From Metaphire vulgaris (taxonomy: Eukaryota > Annelida > Clitellata > Crassiclitellata > Megascolecidae), in assembly GCA_018105865.1 (NCBI GenBank), contig CM030863.1, positions 2,571,101 to 2,635,100 on the forward strand: a DNA stretch of 64,000 nt. The letters are read 5' to 3'. The notes beneath the pieces are model-generated. The model was not told the origin of the DNA and did not search any database. It worked only from the letters and a program-made list of their open reading frames with translations. This document shows, piece after piece, positions 51,116 through 63,157 of this stretch; position 1 is the first letter of the stretch, and the number at the start of each line of letters is the position of its first letter. A program made the translations under genes and the position numbers.

Positions 51116-51532
51116 TACAATTGATCCAAATTTTAAACCATGTATAAGGTCTTTCAAACATGTCTGTAAAATCAAAATAATGCTAGCAATGACACTGACA
51201 TTATTATTATTATTACTATTACTATTATTAATACTACTACTGTTAATATTTATTATTAAAACAAAAAAGAACTTTAATAAAGTTTTGTGCAGTGCATTTT
51301 GCACAACCTATAGTGATAAGCTAAGGTCTGGAATCTATAGTGTCTTATTATATTTTATATCTTCTAATCTATTTCTTCTCTTTCTCAAATCAATGCATTA
51401 AATAAAAATTCCATAAAATAATTGAAATAAGACAAGGTGATTCCACCCTTTTGCACACCACAGTACCTCAATTTAGTTAACTACAGTACATGTATCGGTA
51501 AGATTTAGTGCAAACTGCCCATAGTACGACAT

Positions 51533-54439
51533 TCAGACATTGAGGTATCTTTTCCCACAGAACTGTGCTTTCTTCTCGAAGGCTGTTGACTTTATTAAAC
51601 CGTTGAACTTGTAAAACGGATTCATTGAAAACTATAAAAAAATAAATTACTGCTACTTATTTACATTTAACACATTTGCAGTCACTCATGAACACTGAAC
51701 ATATAAATTCATTCATGTATTTTATTTTCTTGTTTAATTTTGATGAATGAAGTCACAAAACATATTTAATAACTCTTTTGAAGGGGATGTCAACAAAAGC
51801 CAAAATCAATGTGCTAATGGCGGACTACCACCCAAAATTTCCATTTTATTTCTATCCAATCAGATATATGCACCATAATAGTTAGTTAGTTAGTTAGTTA
51901 GTTAGCTATAGGCTGATTTATATAGCTCTATTGTCCTAGCATGCTAGAGTCAAGAGTGCTTTATATTGCATTAAAGGAGTGTCCGAACAAGTGCGTTTTA
52001 GTCTCTTGGTGAATGTTTCCAAGTTGGTCGCGTTGGTGACACTGTCTGGTAACACGTTCCAGAGAGCCGGGTTCCCTCAAGTTACAGAACGCTCCCCCAG
52101 TTTGGCTGTTCTCGAGGGACAATGACAATAGGGATCAAAATAAAAGTGAATCTAGACATACAAGAACAACACATTGTACAGACCTTTATGTATGTTTCGT
52201 ACATGTCTTGGAAAAAGTTCTTGATGCCATCCTCATTCTTCACGTCGTGCAGCATAATGAAACGCATTCCTATAGTAACAATGGTGTCAAGGGAATTCAA
52301 TTCAAGCAAGAACAATTTAAAAACTGCACAGAATTTTGCACACTTGTGTGCAAAATATTAAATATTATTTGTTAAATTAAATACTAAATATTGGTCTAAA
52401 AAGGAGATAAAGCTATAACCACAAAAATGGACTTGACAAATCGTTAAGCACTGAGTGAAATTGACATTGGCTTCATCTATATTCTGTGCATTGCACCAGA
52501 GATTATAGAGCAGATACTTTATAGCAGGTTCTTTCTTTAGGTGCTGTGTATTTCTACGTTAGCGACCATGGATTTCCACTTTGTTCGATCTTGACATCCT
52601 CTTATTAATTCAATGTTGTTCTTTACTCCCTCAATTCCTTCTCATAGGCAGTCTACATAGGTGTTTCTCTGCCATCCTCTGGCTCTTTTCCCCTCCACTT
52701 TTCAGGTTATTGCCAAATGCTCCAGACCTTCCTTCCTCATTATGTGTCCGAAGAAGGAAAGCTGCCTTTTTTGATGGTTACCATCAGATTTCTTTCTATT
52801 CCAATTTCATTCAAGATCTCTTCATTGGTTTTCTTTTCCATCCACACAATCTTCAGCATCCTTCGCAGAAACCACATATCTGTGGCTTCCAATTTCTTCT
52901 GCATGGCCTTGGATCTACCGTAGTCCATGCCTCTGTTCCATACAAGAGGACTGACCAAACGTAGCTTTTGAACACTCTTAATCGTGTCTCGTAAGAGATG
53001 AGCCTATTTGCAATTATCGTTTTGATTTCCCAGAATGCTGCCTTGGCCATTCCTATTCTTGATGCTATGTCTTTCTCATATTTACCATCACTGGTTATCA
53101 TACTGACTAAGTATTTGAACTGTGCCACTTGCTTGATTTCATTGCTATTTAGTCTTATACTGCATGTGGGTGCTACTTCACTCTTGATAATCACCATGCA
53201 GAAGGTCTTTTTTATATTAAACTTTAAGCCTTTCCTTTCAATTTCTAATGCTAATTAGAAGACTCTCATCGGTATAATGTTTATATGACAGGTTAGAGAG
53301 AGCAAACACAAAGCTTTTTCATATATGGTGGTATATTCATAATTTTTATCACTGCTACATGCCCTGAGCTAGGAAGGTTGTGCACTCCAGACACGCAAAA
53401 TTGTACAAAGATGCCGAAAAACTAACATCCAAATTGTCCACAGTCTTAGATTATGTTATATTAGATTATTATATTAGATTATTATATTAGATTAGACAAT
53501 GCCGGAAAAAAGGATACGTCCCGCTGTTACGAACGCTGACACGAACCACTCGTTGAATTTGTCGACGGTTTTCAAATACATGTTGCTACTCGCCCACATC
53601 TGCTCATCAACCAGATCTAGAGCTGCATGAGCTATGAACTGATTCAAGTGCCTATGGTCGTCTCTCTGCGCGCAAAAGAGCAATCAAAATAAATGCATAC
53701 AGTACATACTGTCGTCAGTGCCAACATGAAGAAAATTACCCAGAGAAATAAACATATTTTTATAAACATGATCACATCACTCAATCAATCAATCAATAAA
53801 CTTCTATGGCGCCACTATCATAATTTCCCAGGGTATCAGTCAATGGCACACCAAATCCAAATAGAATTAGATCCAGGTCAATCGTAAGATCAGTCAGAAC
53901 AGTGGAGAAGCAACCTAAGAGGGTTAAGCCAAATCAAACAGGTATGTTTCAAAACTGGATTTGAAAGATGGTAAAGTGTTAGTAATAACAACTTAAAGTA
54001 TAATTCAGCCAAAGAATGCTGCAAAGAGTAGAGCACTGGAAACTCCATCTATCTGGACACACACATATACAAAATGAAAGAGGACAGTAAGATCAAAGCT
54101 CTAATGTTTGGATGTAATGGAGAGTGCCAATAAGAAATGAAGATCAAACAAGGAATGGTGTGGAAGCAGTTTACAAGATCTGAGTCACAGAGCATTGAAC
54201 AGGAAAGAATGGCATCAAACTGTAGATGTGGCATAATACACTGACACGGTTAATTATTACTATGTATTACATAATATATAAGTAACTTTCCTAAGTTCTG
54301 GCTGGCTTAATTTCTGACCAGATAAATACATAATTAAAATAACCTTTGGATCATTGTTTTTGCTTGAAGGAAGGAAATCCATTTCGAAGATTGGATTATC
54401 CTGATGACCAACGATAACAAAATAATAACTTCCTGACAT
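51533..54439 (-). CDS. TRAPPC2: TRAPPC2 (sedlin) homologue, complete, 4 exons
   Basis: Exons on the minus strand: 54439-54344, 53665-53518, 52269-52184, 51631-51533, with phases 0,1,0. All junctions are GT-AG and the frame is continuous, giving about 142 residues against 140 in human. Exon 1 begins [20 protein letters not shown]; exon 2 carries [19 protein letters not shown] and [18 protein letters not shown]; exon 3 [19 protein letters not shown]; exon 4 [11 protein letters not shown] and ends RYLNV. This is the longin-fold core subunit of the TRAPP tethering complex, acting in ER-Golgi traffic. The start is the only ATG giving the canonical N-terminus. Intron 2 holds an antisense-free LINE fragment in the same orientation as the gene. 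Confidence 0.96.
52570..53250 (-). mobile_element. RTE-like LINE C-terminal fragment in TRAPPC2 intron 2
   Basis: The minus strand shows [34 protein letters not shown] and [15 protein letters not shown] in shifted frames. This is the usual RT C-terminal region of RTE-type elements. Frameshifts show it is inactive. Confidence 0.85.
53775..53890 (-). mobile_element. CR1-type LINE tail with (TCAA)n
   Basis: TCAATCAATCAATCAATAAA followed by CTTCTATGGCGCCACTAT. Reverse complement of the type at 61433-61515 (AGTGGCGCTATAGAAGTTGATTGA). In intron 1 of TRAPPC2. Confidence 0.65.
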
Positions 54440-56629
54440 TACGGCTACACTAATCTGTCCTCGGATCAAAATTTTGCTCAACACTTAGTAATTACACGAC
54501 TCAATGCTTTAAGTCAACATATAAATTTAAAGCGTTTATTTAATTAAATTTAATGTATCAACCAACTGCAAAAATTGGGAAATTATTCTATTAGTAAATT
54601 ATTAGTTTATTTCTTTCCCTTTGTTTATCAAATTATCGGGTGAGCGATATTTAAACAACTGAGCAGTGGGTAAGTATGTAAACGAGCCAGCGATAGCAAA
54701 ATTCGATACTTTTTAAAAATCTTTTATATATTTAATTTGGTGGGTTTTAATCTTGATCAAACTCTTGATAATCTGTGTTCATCATTGAGCTTATTGAATA
54801 TAAAGTCAGGGTCATGTTCGTAAAGAAATTTGGAAGCAAGCTCAACTACCAATGTCATTCTCCGAGACTCGTGTTCATCTCTTTATTTTAATTAATAGTG
54901 CCCAGGGTCTGAAATTATCAGTATGACTTTCTTCGGTCAGCACATTAGGCTTTTAATCATTGGGATCTAATCTAACGGCTCCTTTTATTTTGGCAATTCG
55001 CCATAGATATAGTTCCAATGATGGTCCTTCTTGAACGTCCTCGATTCAGAGATATTTTACACCCCCTAACACCCCCTCAATTCAGGGGTATTTTTACACC
55101 TCTAACATTCCCCCATATCTGAGACGGACACCCACCAACACCCCAATCTGAGAGCCGGATAACCTATTCTGCTTGTCGCACTTTTTCGGCAGGACACCCC
55201 AGAAAATACCAACACCCCCAAATTCATAATCCTAGAAACAACCCTGCTCGTCATGACTTTAATTGAACATGATGAGACATATTCATGATTGATTGCATGG
55301 ACGTCCGCAGAAATTTTTTCCAGGGGGTGCAAAACAGGTCCTTTTACCGAAAATAGTTTGACAAGCAACAAAAGGTCATCCCCAGTTAGTTTTAGTAGAC
55401 TTTTACCCAAAAATTAGTTTTTCCCAAGCCAAAAAAATAACTCCGAAAGTTCGGTGGGGATGCATCCCCACTCATCCCCCCACGAGGAACCGCCACTGGA
55501 GAAAGCTAAGTAGATGACTAGAAACTTATTCAATAAACACTGATATTTTAACTCCTCCCACTGGTTGAGACCGAACCCCCAATGGTGATCGAAAATGTTG
55601 GGGTGGGAGCATAGGCTTAAACTTGGATGGAGTGTGGGAACCCAAACCCTGTACCTATTCCCTTCCCTAACCGTCCAAAAAGTGAGGTTCCAGCCTTTGC
55701 CTTCCTATTGATAGCTTACGCCTATCATCCTATGAGTGGAGTTATTCGATCCCAAATTCCAATGATGCTTTAAAGTCGACCGCTTTAAGAGACTATAGGG
55801 GCCGTCTAAAAAATACGTTACACTCGAGGGAAGAGAGGTTTAGGAAGCGTGACAGTTTATGGCAGGGAATGAGTAAACACCACTGTGACGTCACACTTTT
55901 CGTACGATATTTTACTGTCTCTTCTGGTGGATGTATTGTATTCTAACAAAGGTCACTGGTATATAGTAATTCATTGCATTATGCTATGTATATGGAATTT
56001 TACATCCAAATTACATTCGTCATAATTGCTGGAAGTTGAATATCTTTATGGTTCGCTGCTGAAAATTGAAACGAGGTTAGCCCTAACATTTGCGCGCTTT
56101 TCTGGTTCCTTGAAGTCCAAGTTAGCAGAGTTTGACTGTACAGGCTGTTGTTGAGCACGTGGAGATGTTAATAAGAGGTAAAGTAAGATAGGGCCTAATT
56201 AATTATCTTATTTTAATTTCTTGTGAATTTATTTAGCGCACGAGCAAACTTGATAAACTCTTCTCCGGTGATTTTCCTGTCATACTTAAGTTCATTGCTG
56301 TCATGTCCTGTGTTCATATGGATCCTGTGTCTCAAACGCTGTTGTTTTTATGATTGAGTTCCGCTGTATTGTTGTGCATTTGTTATAGAACGGTTTCTTG
56401 TGAGCAATCAGTATCGTAGCGTGCCAATGGCTTGAAGGGGGCGGCAAATTGAGCGGCGATTAACTTTTTTTGCTTGCCTGGTTGTCGGGAGAGTTTTAGC
56501 GAAGGGGCGACAAAATCTGAAAGGGGCGGCAAATTCGGCCGCGACGACCTTTTTTGCTTGTCAGTTATAACTTATAATAGGAGCAGGTTGGGGCGGCTTT
56601 TTTCCAGGAGCCATGGGCGCAGTGTTTAA

Positions 56630-56819
56630 TCTAGGCCGTTTCCGGGGGAAAATTGCCCTTTCCCCCTCCCCCGGAAATTTCAAATTCCCCCTGAAATTTT
56701 GGAATACTACATGGACTAACAGCGGCCCCTAGCAGAATCCCCCCGGCTTTGTCAGTTTTCCCTCCGACTTTTTCAGTTTCCCCCCCCTCCCGGAGTCCAG
56801 GAGTCTAGATTAAACACTG
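56630..56819. mobile_element. MITE (CAGTGTTTAATCTAG), perfect TSD CATGGGCG
   Basis: Perfect termini CAGTGTTTAATCTAG / CTAGATTAAACACTG and flanks CATGGGCG at 56622-56629 and 56820-56827. Family members at 8043-8228 and 21016-21188. Confidence 0.9.
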
Positions 56820-57027
56820 CATGGGCGGCACGAGACCACGCTACGCCACTGTGAGCAGTACAATGATCGGTCTCACTCTCAATCGCTGGTACATCGGGGT
56901 TCAAATAAACTCGACAATTTGCGCAAACCACTTTCGTTCTGGTGAACTGTCCTGGAAATAAATAATTATTATCGGACCACAGGGAGTGGAACCAGAGTAT
57001 AGTTAGTTCTGCAAAGTGAGCTCGTGA

Positions 57028-57223
57028 AACTTGGGCGTCCGGAGGGGGGTGCAAAGGGGTAAAAAATTGTGGAAAATTGTGGTTATGAAAAAAGTAAAAT
57101 TACTTGTTTCTTTCGTCACAAAACCTTGTTTTGCACCCCCCGGAAAATTTGCTCATTTCTTTCATCACAAACATCACAAACCCTGTTTTGCACCCCCTGG
57201 AAAAATTTCTGCAGACGCCCATG
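57028..57223. mobile_element. MITE, CATGGGCGTCCG family
   Basis: Left end TTGGGCGTCCGGAGG, right end CTGCAGACGCCCATG, with internal TTTTGCACCCCC repeats. Same family as 59900-60107. Confidence 0.75.
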
Positions 57224-57851
57224 TCGTGAAATACACTAGTTGCCAAAAACTGAACATTCTTAGGTTATTGCCAATTGCCAAATATGCGAGCGCACAATTT
57301 TTTTAGTTGCCTAATAATAATCTCAATCGCTTGCATGGGAAATACACGGAGTGAGAGACAATGAAATTAGAGGCATCCTGGCTTGCTTCGGCATTGATTC
57401 TATGAGTTTCAACCAGGCGCCTTCAGAGGCTGAAGGAGGCCCGGGCAGTGGCAACGGCGGGGCTTTGTTGACAGCCCCCGGTCCCCGGCTGGGGGCAAGA
57501 AAATAAAGTCTTTGTAGAAAAATGATGTGCTGACAACCTTTTTGCAAAAATAGGAGGTGATGACGTTTTTTTGCTCGTCAGCTCATTTTTAACGCCCCAT
57601 GACAAAGAAAAAAAAGTCACGCTAACTGGGCCAAATTTTTTAAGCAAGAAAATAAAGTTTTGTGAAAAATCACAAGCAAAAAAGGTAATCGCAAATTTTT
57701 AACGTGACAAGGGTAATCCCCATCTTGGATTTTTAAAAATCATCACCAAATTTTGAGGCCCCTCTTGGATGGAGGCCCGGGCCAAATGGCCCTCCTGGCC
57801 CCCCTCTGGATGGGCCTGGTTTCAACAGAGAAAGACATAATTAAATTAGGC

Positions 57852-60464
57852 CTACTGCGGCCTTTTTTCGCCTGTTGCATTTCTGCGATTATTCGGTGGT
57901 TTTGTTCCGAAGGTCATCATTCCCAGTTGGGCGTGTGACGCCTCGTTCAGGGCCTTCGACCTAAGACAGCTACGGTACTGGTCGGGAGCGAGAGCGACGT
58001 CGCAGGTCTTCTCGTGCCACAGATGGACGATGCCCGGATCGGTCGCCCGGACCACCGTCAGGTCACTGCGAAGATACTTGCGGTAGAGAAACAGGTCTTC
58101 GAGCCCCCAGCCGTTGATCGTTTCGTTGAACCCGTTCAATTTCAGAAAGTCGGACCGAAAATGACAGATCATTCCGTATCCGAAGTCACGCCAGAATCCG
58201 GTGTCGTCCGAAAGGACCAGGGCGTCGTTGTTGTTGTTTGCTGTTCGCAGTTCTCAGAGTGGGTTCAACGAAGGCAGAGACGATACTGGGATTGTAGAGG
58301 CTAAAGACGATCGGGTAGTACACACGCTTGCCTCTTTCCGTGTTGACGCGACACCTTTCCAGAAAATCCGTAGTAATTATTATGTCGACGTCGCAAAAGA
58401 ACATAAGTACATCGCCCGAGATTGGACACCGCTTGGCACCTTCACGAAGGGCCTTACCACGCGAAAACTTTCCACGGAGAGCCAGTACTCGCATGTCTTT
58501 ATAATGGTAAGAGATTGCTATCTTACGCACGATGGCCTCCACTTCGTCGAGCCCCTCTTCGCCGAAGTATATGACCATAAGATACACTTTGTTGTCGCTG
58601 AGTATCGCCACCTGGACGAACCTTTCCATAAACTTTCGGAAGTTGTCAACCCTTCCAGACAGTGGAACGATCATGTAGACGAGATCCTTGCGGATTGGAA
58701 TAGTTTTTCTGGCAAGTACGACCGGATTCGACAGGAACCTGGCCACCGTCAGCCGGTTGTATTGCGGAAGATCCCGATCGGAAAAGTACAGTTCGTACTG
58801 TTCGCCCACTCCGGGAACGGTTCGGTAGATCCCCTCGAGAAATTCCGGTCCCGCGTGACCGTTTTTTCGCGATCTCGGCAGCTGTTGATCGTTGAGCTCG
58901 TCTTGTGAGAACTCGATGGCCGTTTCGATGGCTGCTTTTCGATGTCCCGTCGGTTTTTCGACGACGTGTCTTTCGAACCCCGACTCGACCGAGTACATCT
59001 TCATTGCGTTGAAACGTGTGAACGCTACGGCGTCGTGTTCGTTGATGGGACGATCTCCTCGGCTCCGATTGGCTGCGAAGTCGAACCGGCGAGATTTGAA
59101 TCGTCCAATCAGCTTCGATTCGTCGATATTCAAATTTCGAACTGACTCACTCAGACAGTCGATGAACTTTGGCTCGTCAAGGAATTCGGCATTGCCATTG
59201 GAATTTGTCGGTATTCTTCCTTCACGTTGACTGCTACATAAATCAAACCTTCGATACTTAGGTCTATATATAATGGGGGCACGGACAACCTCCCCTGGAC
59301 ATTATCCCCCCCGGAAATTATCCCCCGGACATATTCCCCCTGGCAAAGAAGTAATGAACAATGTAAATCAATATCATAGATCTTAATTTTAAAAGGTACT
59401 TATCGGCGGTTGTCTGATGCCATGGCTGCCGTTAGTATCGTTTAGGGTTAGTGTTTCGTGTCTGGTTTATGGTGTGTGTAATGATTATAGTCAAAGTCCA
59501 TAGAGTAAACAAAGGGGGGATTATGTCCGGCAGTGTCATTTCAAAGGGTGTACCGGGGGGGTTATGTCCAGGGGAGAATGTCCTACACTCATATAATGCA
59601 TGTACAGTAGGCCTATATAAGCTTATGTGTATCTTTTTAGTGTGTAGGGCCTATAGATGTTTACTTGTATGTTTGTATGTTTGTTTGCATGACTACAAAG
59701 CTAGATGACAACAAACATGAAGTGTTCAATAATTTCTGCGTGTTGATATTTCTATTATTTACCGTTTCTTTCCTGTCAAAATCATTCAGTTATTTAATAT
59801 AACTATACGGTCTATACTGCTAATGTAAACTTCTCTAAGATTTAAAATGATATTTTAGTATTCTTAATTTTTAATCTCAATTCTTGTGACGAACTTTCCC
59901 ATGGGCGTCCGGAGGGGGTGCAAGGGGGTGCAATTCAAGGGGTGCAATTGCACCCCCTGGAAAAATTGTGGAGTTATGAAAAAATTAAAAATTACTTGTT
60001 TCTTTCGTCACAAAACCTTGCTTTGCACCCCTGGAAAATTTTTTAGTTTCTTTCGTCACAAGACCTTGTTTTGCACCCCCCTTGAAAAATTTCTGCGGAC
60101 GCCCATGAACTTGCCTGAGATTAGCGATACGAGCGCGCAATCCTTGCAGCTCCTGTTTCAGCCTGGTCCGTTCCTCCAAAAGAGACCGGACTTCGGACTC
60201 TTTCTCTGCCAGTCGGCGAAGAGTTCGCGTCTCGTCGTCTCTGTCGACGCCATCTTGAATAGACTCTCGTGAGACGCCTTCAGGACTGTCCACTTTGGAC
60301 GACTCAGACGACGTCGTGAACGTTGAAGAAAGGATTCCAGGCCAGGACGGATTATCGATCGGGACTTGGATTATTCTGGAAAAGAGGGAGAGGCTCACGA
60401 TGGTGCAGAGAAGAAAAAACAGAAGACCAGAAACAAGAACCAAATGCAAACGCAGAAGCTTCAT
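57852..60464 (-). CDS. CSGALNACT: Chondroitin sulfate N-acetylgalactosaminyltransferase-like (2 exons)
   Basis: Exon 1 60464-60115; exon 2 59230-57852; about 575 residues, near the vertebrate length. Exon 1 gives a type II signal anchor ([20 protein letters not shown], from residue 5) and a coiled-coil stem ([19 protein letters not shown]). Exon 2 gives the Golgi catalytic domain: FFCDVDI as the DXD metal site (DNA ~58384-58392), [14 protein letters not shown] and HLWHEK, all close to CSGALNACT1/2. The family adds GalNAc to start or extend chondroitin chains. The intron uses a GC donor (CAG|GCAAGT) and TAGCAG acceptor, supported by phase 2. A one-base frameshift lies in the CAA tract at 58226-58242, between [15 protein letters not shown] and the GFWRDFGYG block. 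It may be an assembly error or a recent lesion. Confidence 0.88.
59900..60107. mobile_element. MITE (CATGGGCGTCCG) inserted at a 5' splice site
   Basis: Termini CATGGGCGTCCG / CGGACGCCCATG; flanks AACTTTCC (59892-59899) and AACTTGCC (60108-60115), 7 of 8 alike. The right flank is the CSGALNACT splice donor itself (GGCAAGTT on the minus strand). Confidence 0.8.
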
Positions 60465-61089
60465 TCGAATTTAGAAAAGTCAAAACTTAAAACGCAGACA
60501 AATGAGAGGGGAAAAACAGTGGTCTGGAGCTAGATTGGTCTTGGTTTGACCAGTAAAAAATTATGTGTTATGCTTATCTGCTGGCAAGATTTAGTCTTGT
60601 AAAGACTCAAGGAAGGCATGATATAGCTTCGGTCAAACAACAATGTCATTTGAATTTTGACCTGGTGTTCAATATTTTCGGAATTTTAGCCTACTCAGCG
60701 TTTGGAAAGAATTGGACAGTGCATTAATTGATGCACAGTCTCATCCGTAATTTAGTGCCATATCGGCCCTCGAACTTCTACTTCGGTCAGAATCCGAATC
60801 GCAGACGCTGCACAAAGAAAATACAAACCACTTTAAGATTACTGATCAACTGTATTCAATATTCAATACATTTTAGACGGCGCGGTAACGAAAGCGGCTA
60901 TTAATGAACGCATTCTGATATCATTTAATTAGTATTAGTAGTAGTAATAGCGTGATTTCGAGTGGTCTTTGGAGGCATTAGTCTGTGTGAAAGGCGATAT
61001 AATAATATTTCTACCAGCATGTAGCTATTCTTATACATTGATTCAAATACTATATACTGATAACGTGGTTTAAGGCGCTCCGCACAAAC

Positions 61090-61430
61090 CAACCAATCTA
61101 CCTCCGATCCTTACTCACTAACAATTTATCATCTTTCAGATCTGGTCTTAAAACACATCTGTTTGACTTGACTCATCCCTCTTAGATTGCTCTCCCGCCG
61201 TTTCGGACTGATTTTCTGGCTTGACCTGGCTCTAAAATCTAAATTCATTTCCTCCATAGCTGCTGTAACAACCTAGCCTCACTGCCCTTTGGATGTTGAC
61301 TATTGCCTGGCTGATAATATACCTTTCCCATAGCTATTTTAAGAAAGACTGAGCGCCTAAGAATAAGCAGCTACTGTTGTGCTGCTTTCAAAGGCGCTAT
61401 AGAAATCCACGAGATTTTACTTTACTTTTT
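61090..61430 (+). mobile_element. CR1/L2-like LINE 3' end
   Basis: Frame SGLKTHLFDLTHPS then stop, followed by the tail with AAGAATAAGCAGCTACTGT and GGCGCTATAGAAATCCACGA. Equivalent to 36290-36520. Confidence 0.75.
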
Positions 61431-61432
61431 AC

Positions 61433-61515
61433 TCTAATTCTATTTGGATTTGGTGCGCCATCGGTTGATGCCCTGGACATTATAATAGTGGCGCTATAGA
61501 AGTTGATTGATCGAT
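61433..61515 (+). mobile_element. LINE tail fragment with (TTGA)n
   Basis: AGTGGCGCTATAGAAGTTGATTGATCGATTGA; inverted relative of 53775-53890. Confidence 0.55.
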
Positions 61516-61789
61516 TGACTGTTCAAGCTAATCAGCACTCAAATAGGTCGTTTGATGGTTCTGCTCTTTGCATAACTTATTGAAAGACCACTACTGGGAA
61601 ACGTGCTCTATCTGTGACTAGACCCAGACACTGGATTCTGGAACTCTCTGCCGGTACATGTCCTCCAGACTGAATGTCATCAAAGCAGACAGATATAATC
61701 TATGAAGATAATGATAAACAGTTAGGGTACTCAATAAACTTCCTATTCTTTGTAGAACATAAACATAATACTGTAACATTTATCAAACA

Positions 61790-62065
61790 GAAATGGCAAT
61801 CCAACCACGATGGTCGACAACGTCTGAGATCGGCCTCCACTGCAGCGCTACTCGTCCCGCGAATGCGTCTTTCCACCGTGGGTGATCGCGCATTTCCCGT
61901 GGCGGCACCACGGGTCTGGAATGGTCTACCACTGGCCATTCGACTCTCACCATCACTAGATACGTTTAAGAAGCGCTTAAAGACCTGGCTATTTCGAACT
62001 AGTTATGATTCTGTTTTGACACTGTAATGTGTTCAAGTAGTCCTTCTGGATTAGTTAACACAATA
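61790..62065 (+). mobile_element. CR1/L2-like RT C-terminus
   Basis: Frame RQRLRSASTAALLVPRMRLS then GDRAFPVAAPRVWNGLPLAI and FKKRLKTWLFRTSYD to stop: the standard last motif of this RT class. A short AATAATA tail follows. Confidence 0.85.
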
Positions 62066-62203
62066 TAATAATAATACATGATTTTTCTATTCCCTCCCAA
62101 TCATTGGTATGGCAAATGGCATGGATGGACGATTGGACGCATACCTGTAAGCCAAGCTCGCAGACTGACAGAACCAGATGCACAACGTAGATGAGGTGCC
62201 AAT

Positions 62204-62554
62204 CAGTGGCGGTTCCACCATGTTGATGACTGGGGATGCATCCTCCACCGGGTTTTTTTCGATTATCAACATATTTTTCGTAAGCTTATAAAAAATTTTA
62301 AAATTCGGTGAACCTAATACCGCGGATGACCTTTTTGGCTTGTCAATCGATTTTCCGGTAAGTACTGAAAAATACTGCGAATGAGGTTTGTTTGCTTGCC
62401 AGCCTTTTCCGGCAAGGTTTACCAACATTTAGTGGTCAAAAACACAAATAATCACCTTTTCTCTATCTTCTTTTATTTCTTCTTCACTTTGCATCCCCCA
62501 CCAACTTCCTATAAATTTTTTCCTCCCCACCAAAAATTCCCGGAACTGCCACTG
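62204..62554. mobile_element. hAT-like MITE, CAGTGGCGGTTCCA family, 351 bp
   Basis: Termini CAGTGGCGGTTCCA / CGGAACTGCCACTG, flanks GTGCCAAT / ATGCCCAT (6 of 8). Contains two GCTTGTCA/GCTTGCCA motifs. Confidence 0.8.
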
Positions 62555-62993
62555 ATGCCCATTGGGCCTACTTTGTCCTGGCCACCAATTTTCTCCCCAC
62601 TCAATGATTGCTAACAAACTCCGTTTTCTGTGCTTTCAACGTTTATGATTGGACTGTGTCAAACTCCGTTTTCAGAAATTGTATTTCAACGTAAACTATC
62701 CACAGATGTAACAGGACGCGTGTCAGTGTTATTGCAACATCACAGCGACATTTCAGTAACTGTATTTCAATTTTATCGTTATTTCAAACACAATGTTCAT
62801 CAGAACCCTCAGACCACAAACCGCAGTGCTCATCTCAGAGTCAAGGGTTACAAAAAACCAAAAATCAGACTATACCAAGACTTTAGCTGAATGAATTTAT
62901 GCCCTTGGCAGTTAGTTGCCTCTTAGTGTTGCTTGATATATGTATATATATATATATATACATGGTTTATAAAAATTGCTATTTTGGGGAGAA

Positions 62994-63157
62994 CAGGGGC
63001 GTAGCGATGGGGGAGTATAACGGTATATATGCCCCAAAAAATCAGGCTACCTTAAAGTTTTTAATGTGTTTTTAAAGATTTTCAATGTTTTTTTAAAAGA
63101 TTTATACCTCCCCCCAATGACATTATACCCCAAGTCAAATTCCTGGCTACGCCCCTG
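62994..63157. mobile_element. hAT-like MITE (CAGGGGCGTAGC)
   Basis: Perfect termini CAGGGGCGTAGC / GCTACGCCCCTG; flanks GGGGAGAA / GGAGAGAA (7 of 8). Confidence 0.8.

Larger units (their letters stand above)
54440..57851. other. Intergenic region between TRAPPC2 and CSGALNACT
   Basis: 54440-55000 shows nothing recognisable. 55020-55500 has MITE-derived CACCCCC words and a CAGTGGCGGTTCC-type end at 55484-55498. 55800-55920 resembles a DNA-transposon end (GGGGCCGTCTAAAAAATACG). 56440-56600 has two GCTTGTCA motifs. A complete MITE is at 56630-56819 and another at 57028-57223. 57480-57720 is GACAAGCA-type repeat DNA. Confidence 0.55.
60465..62100. other. Upstream region of CSGALNACT; LINE 3' ends
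   Basis: 60465-61080 shows no gene and presumably holds the CSGALNACT promoter; no TATA or other motif is convincing. LINE remains occupy 61090-62065. Confidence 0.5.

Noticed and set aside
58201..58908. 235-codon + strand frame
   Set aside because: Shadow of the CSGALNACT exon on the opposite strand, which has clear family motifs.
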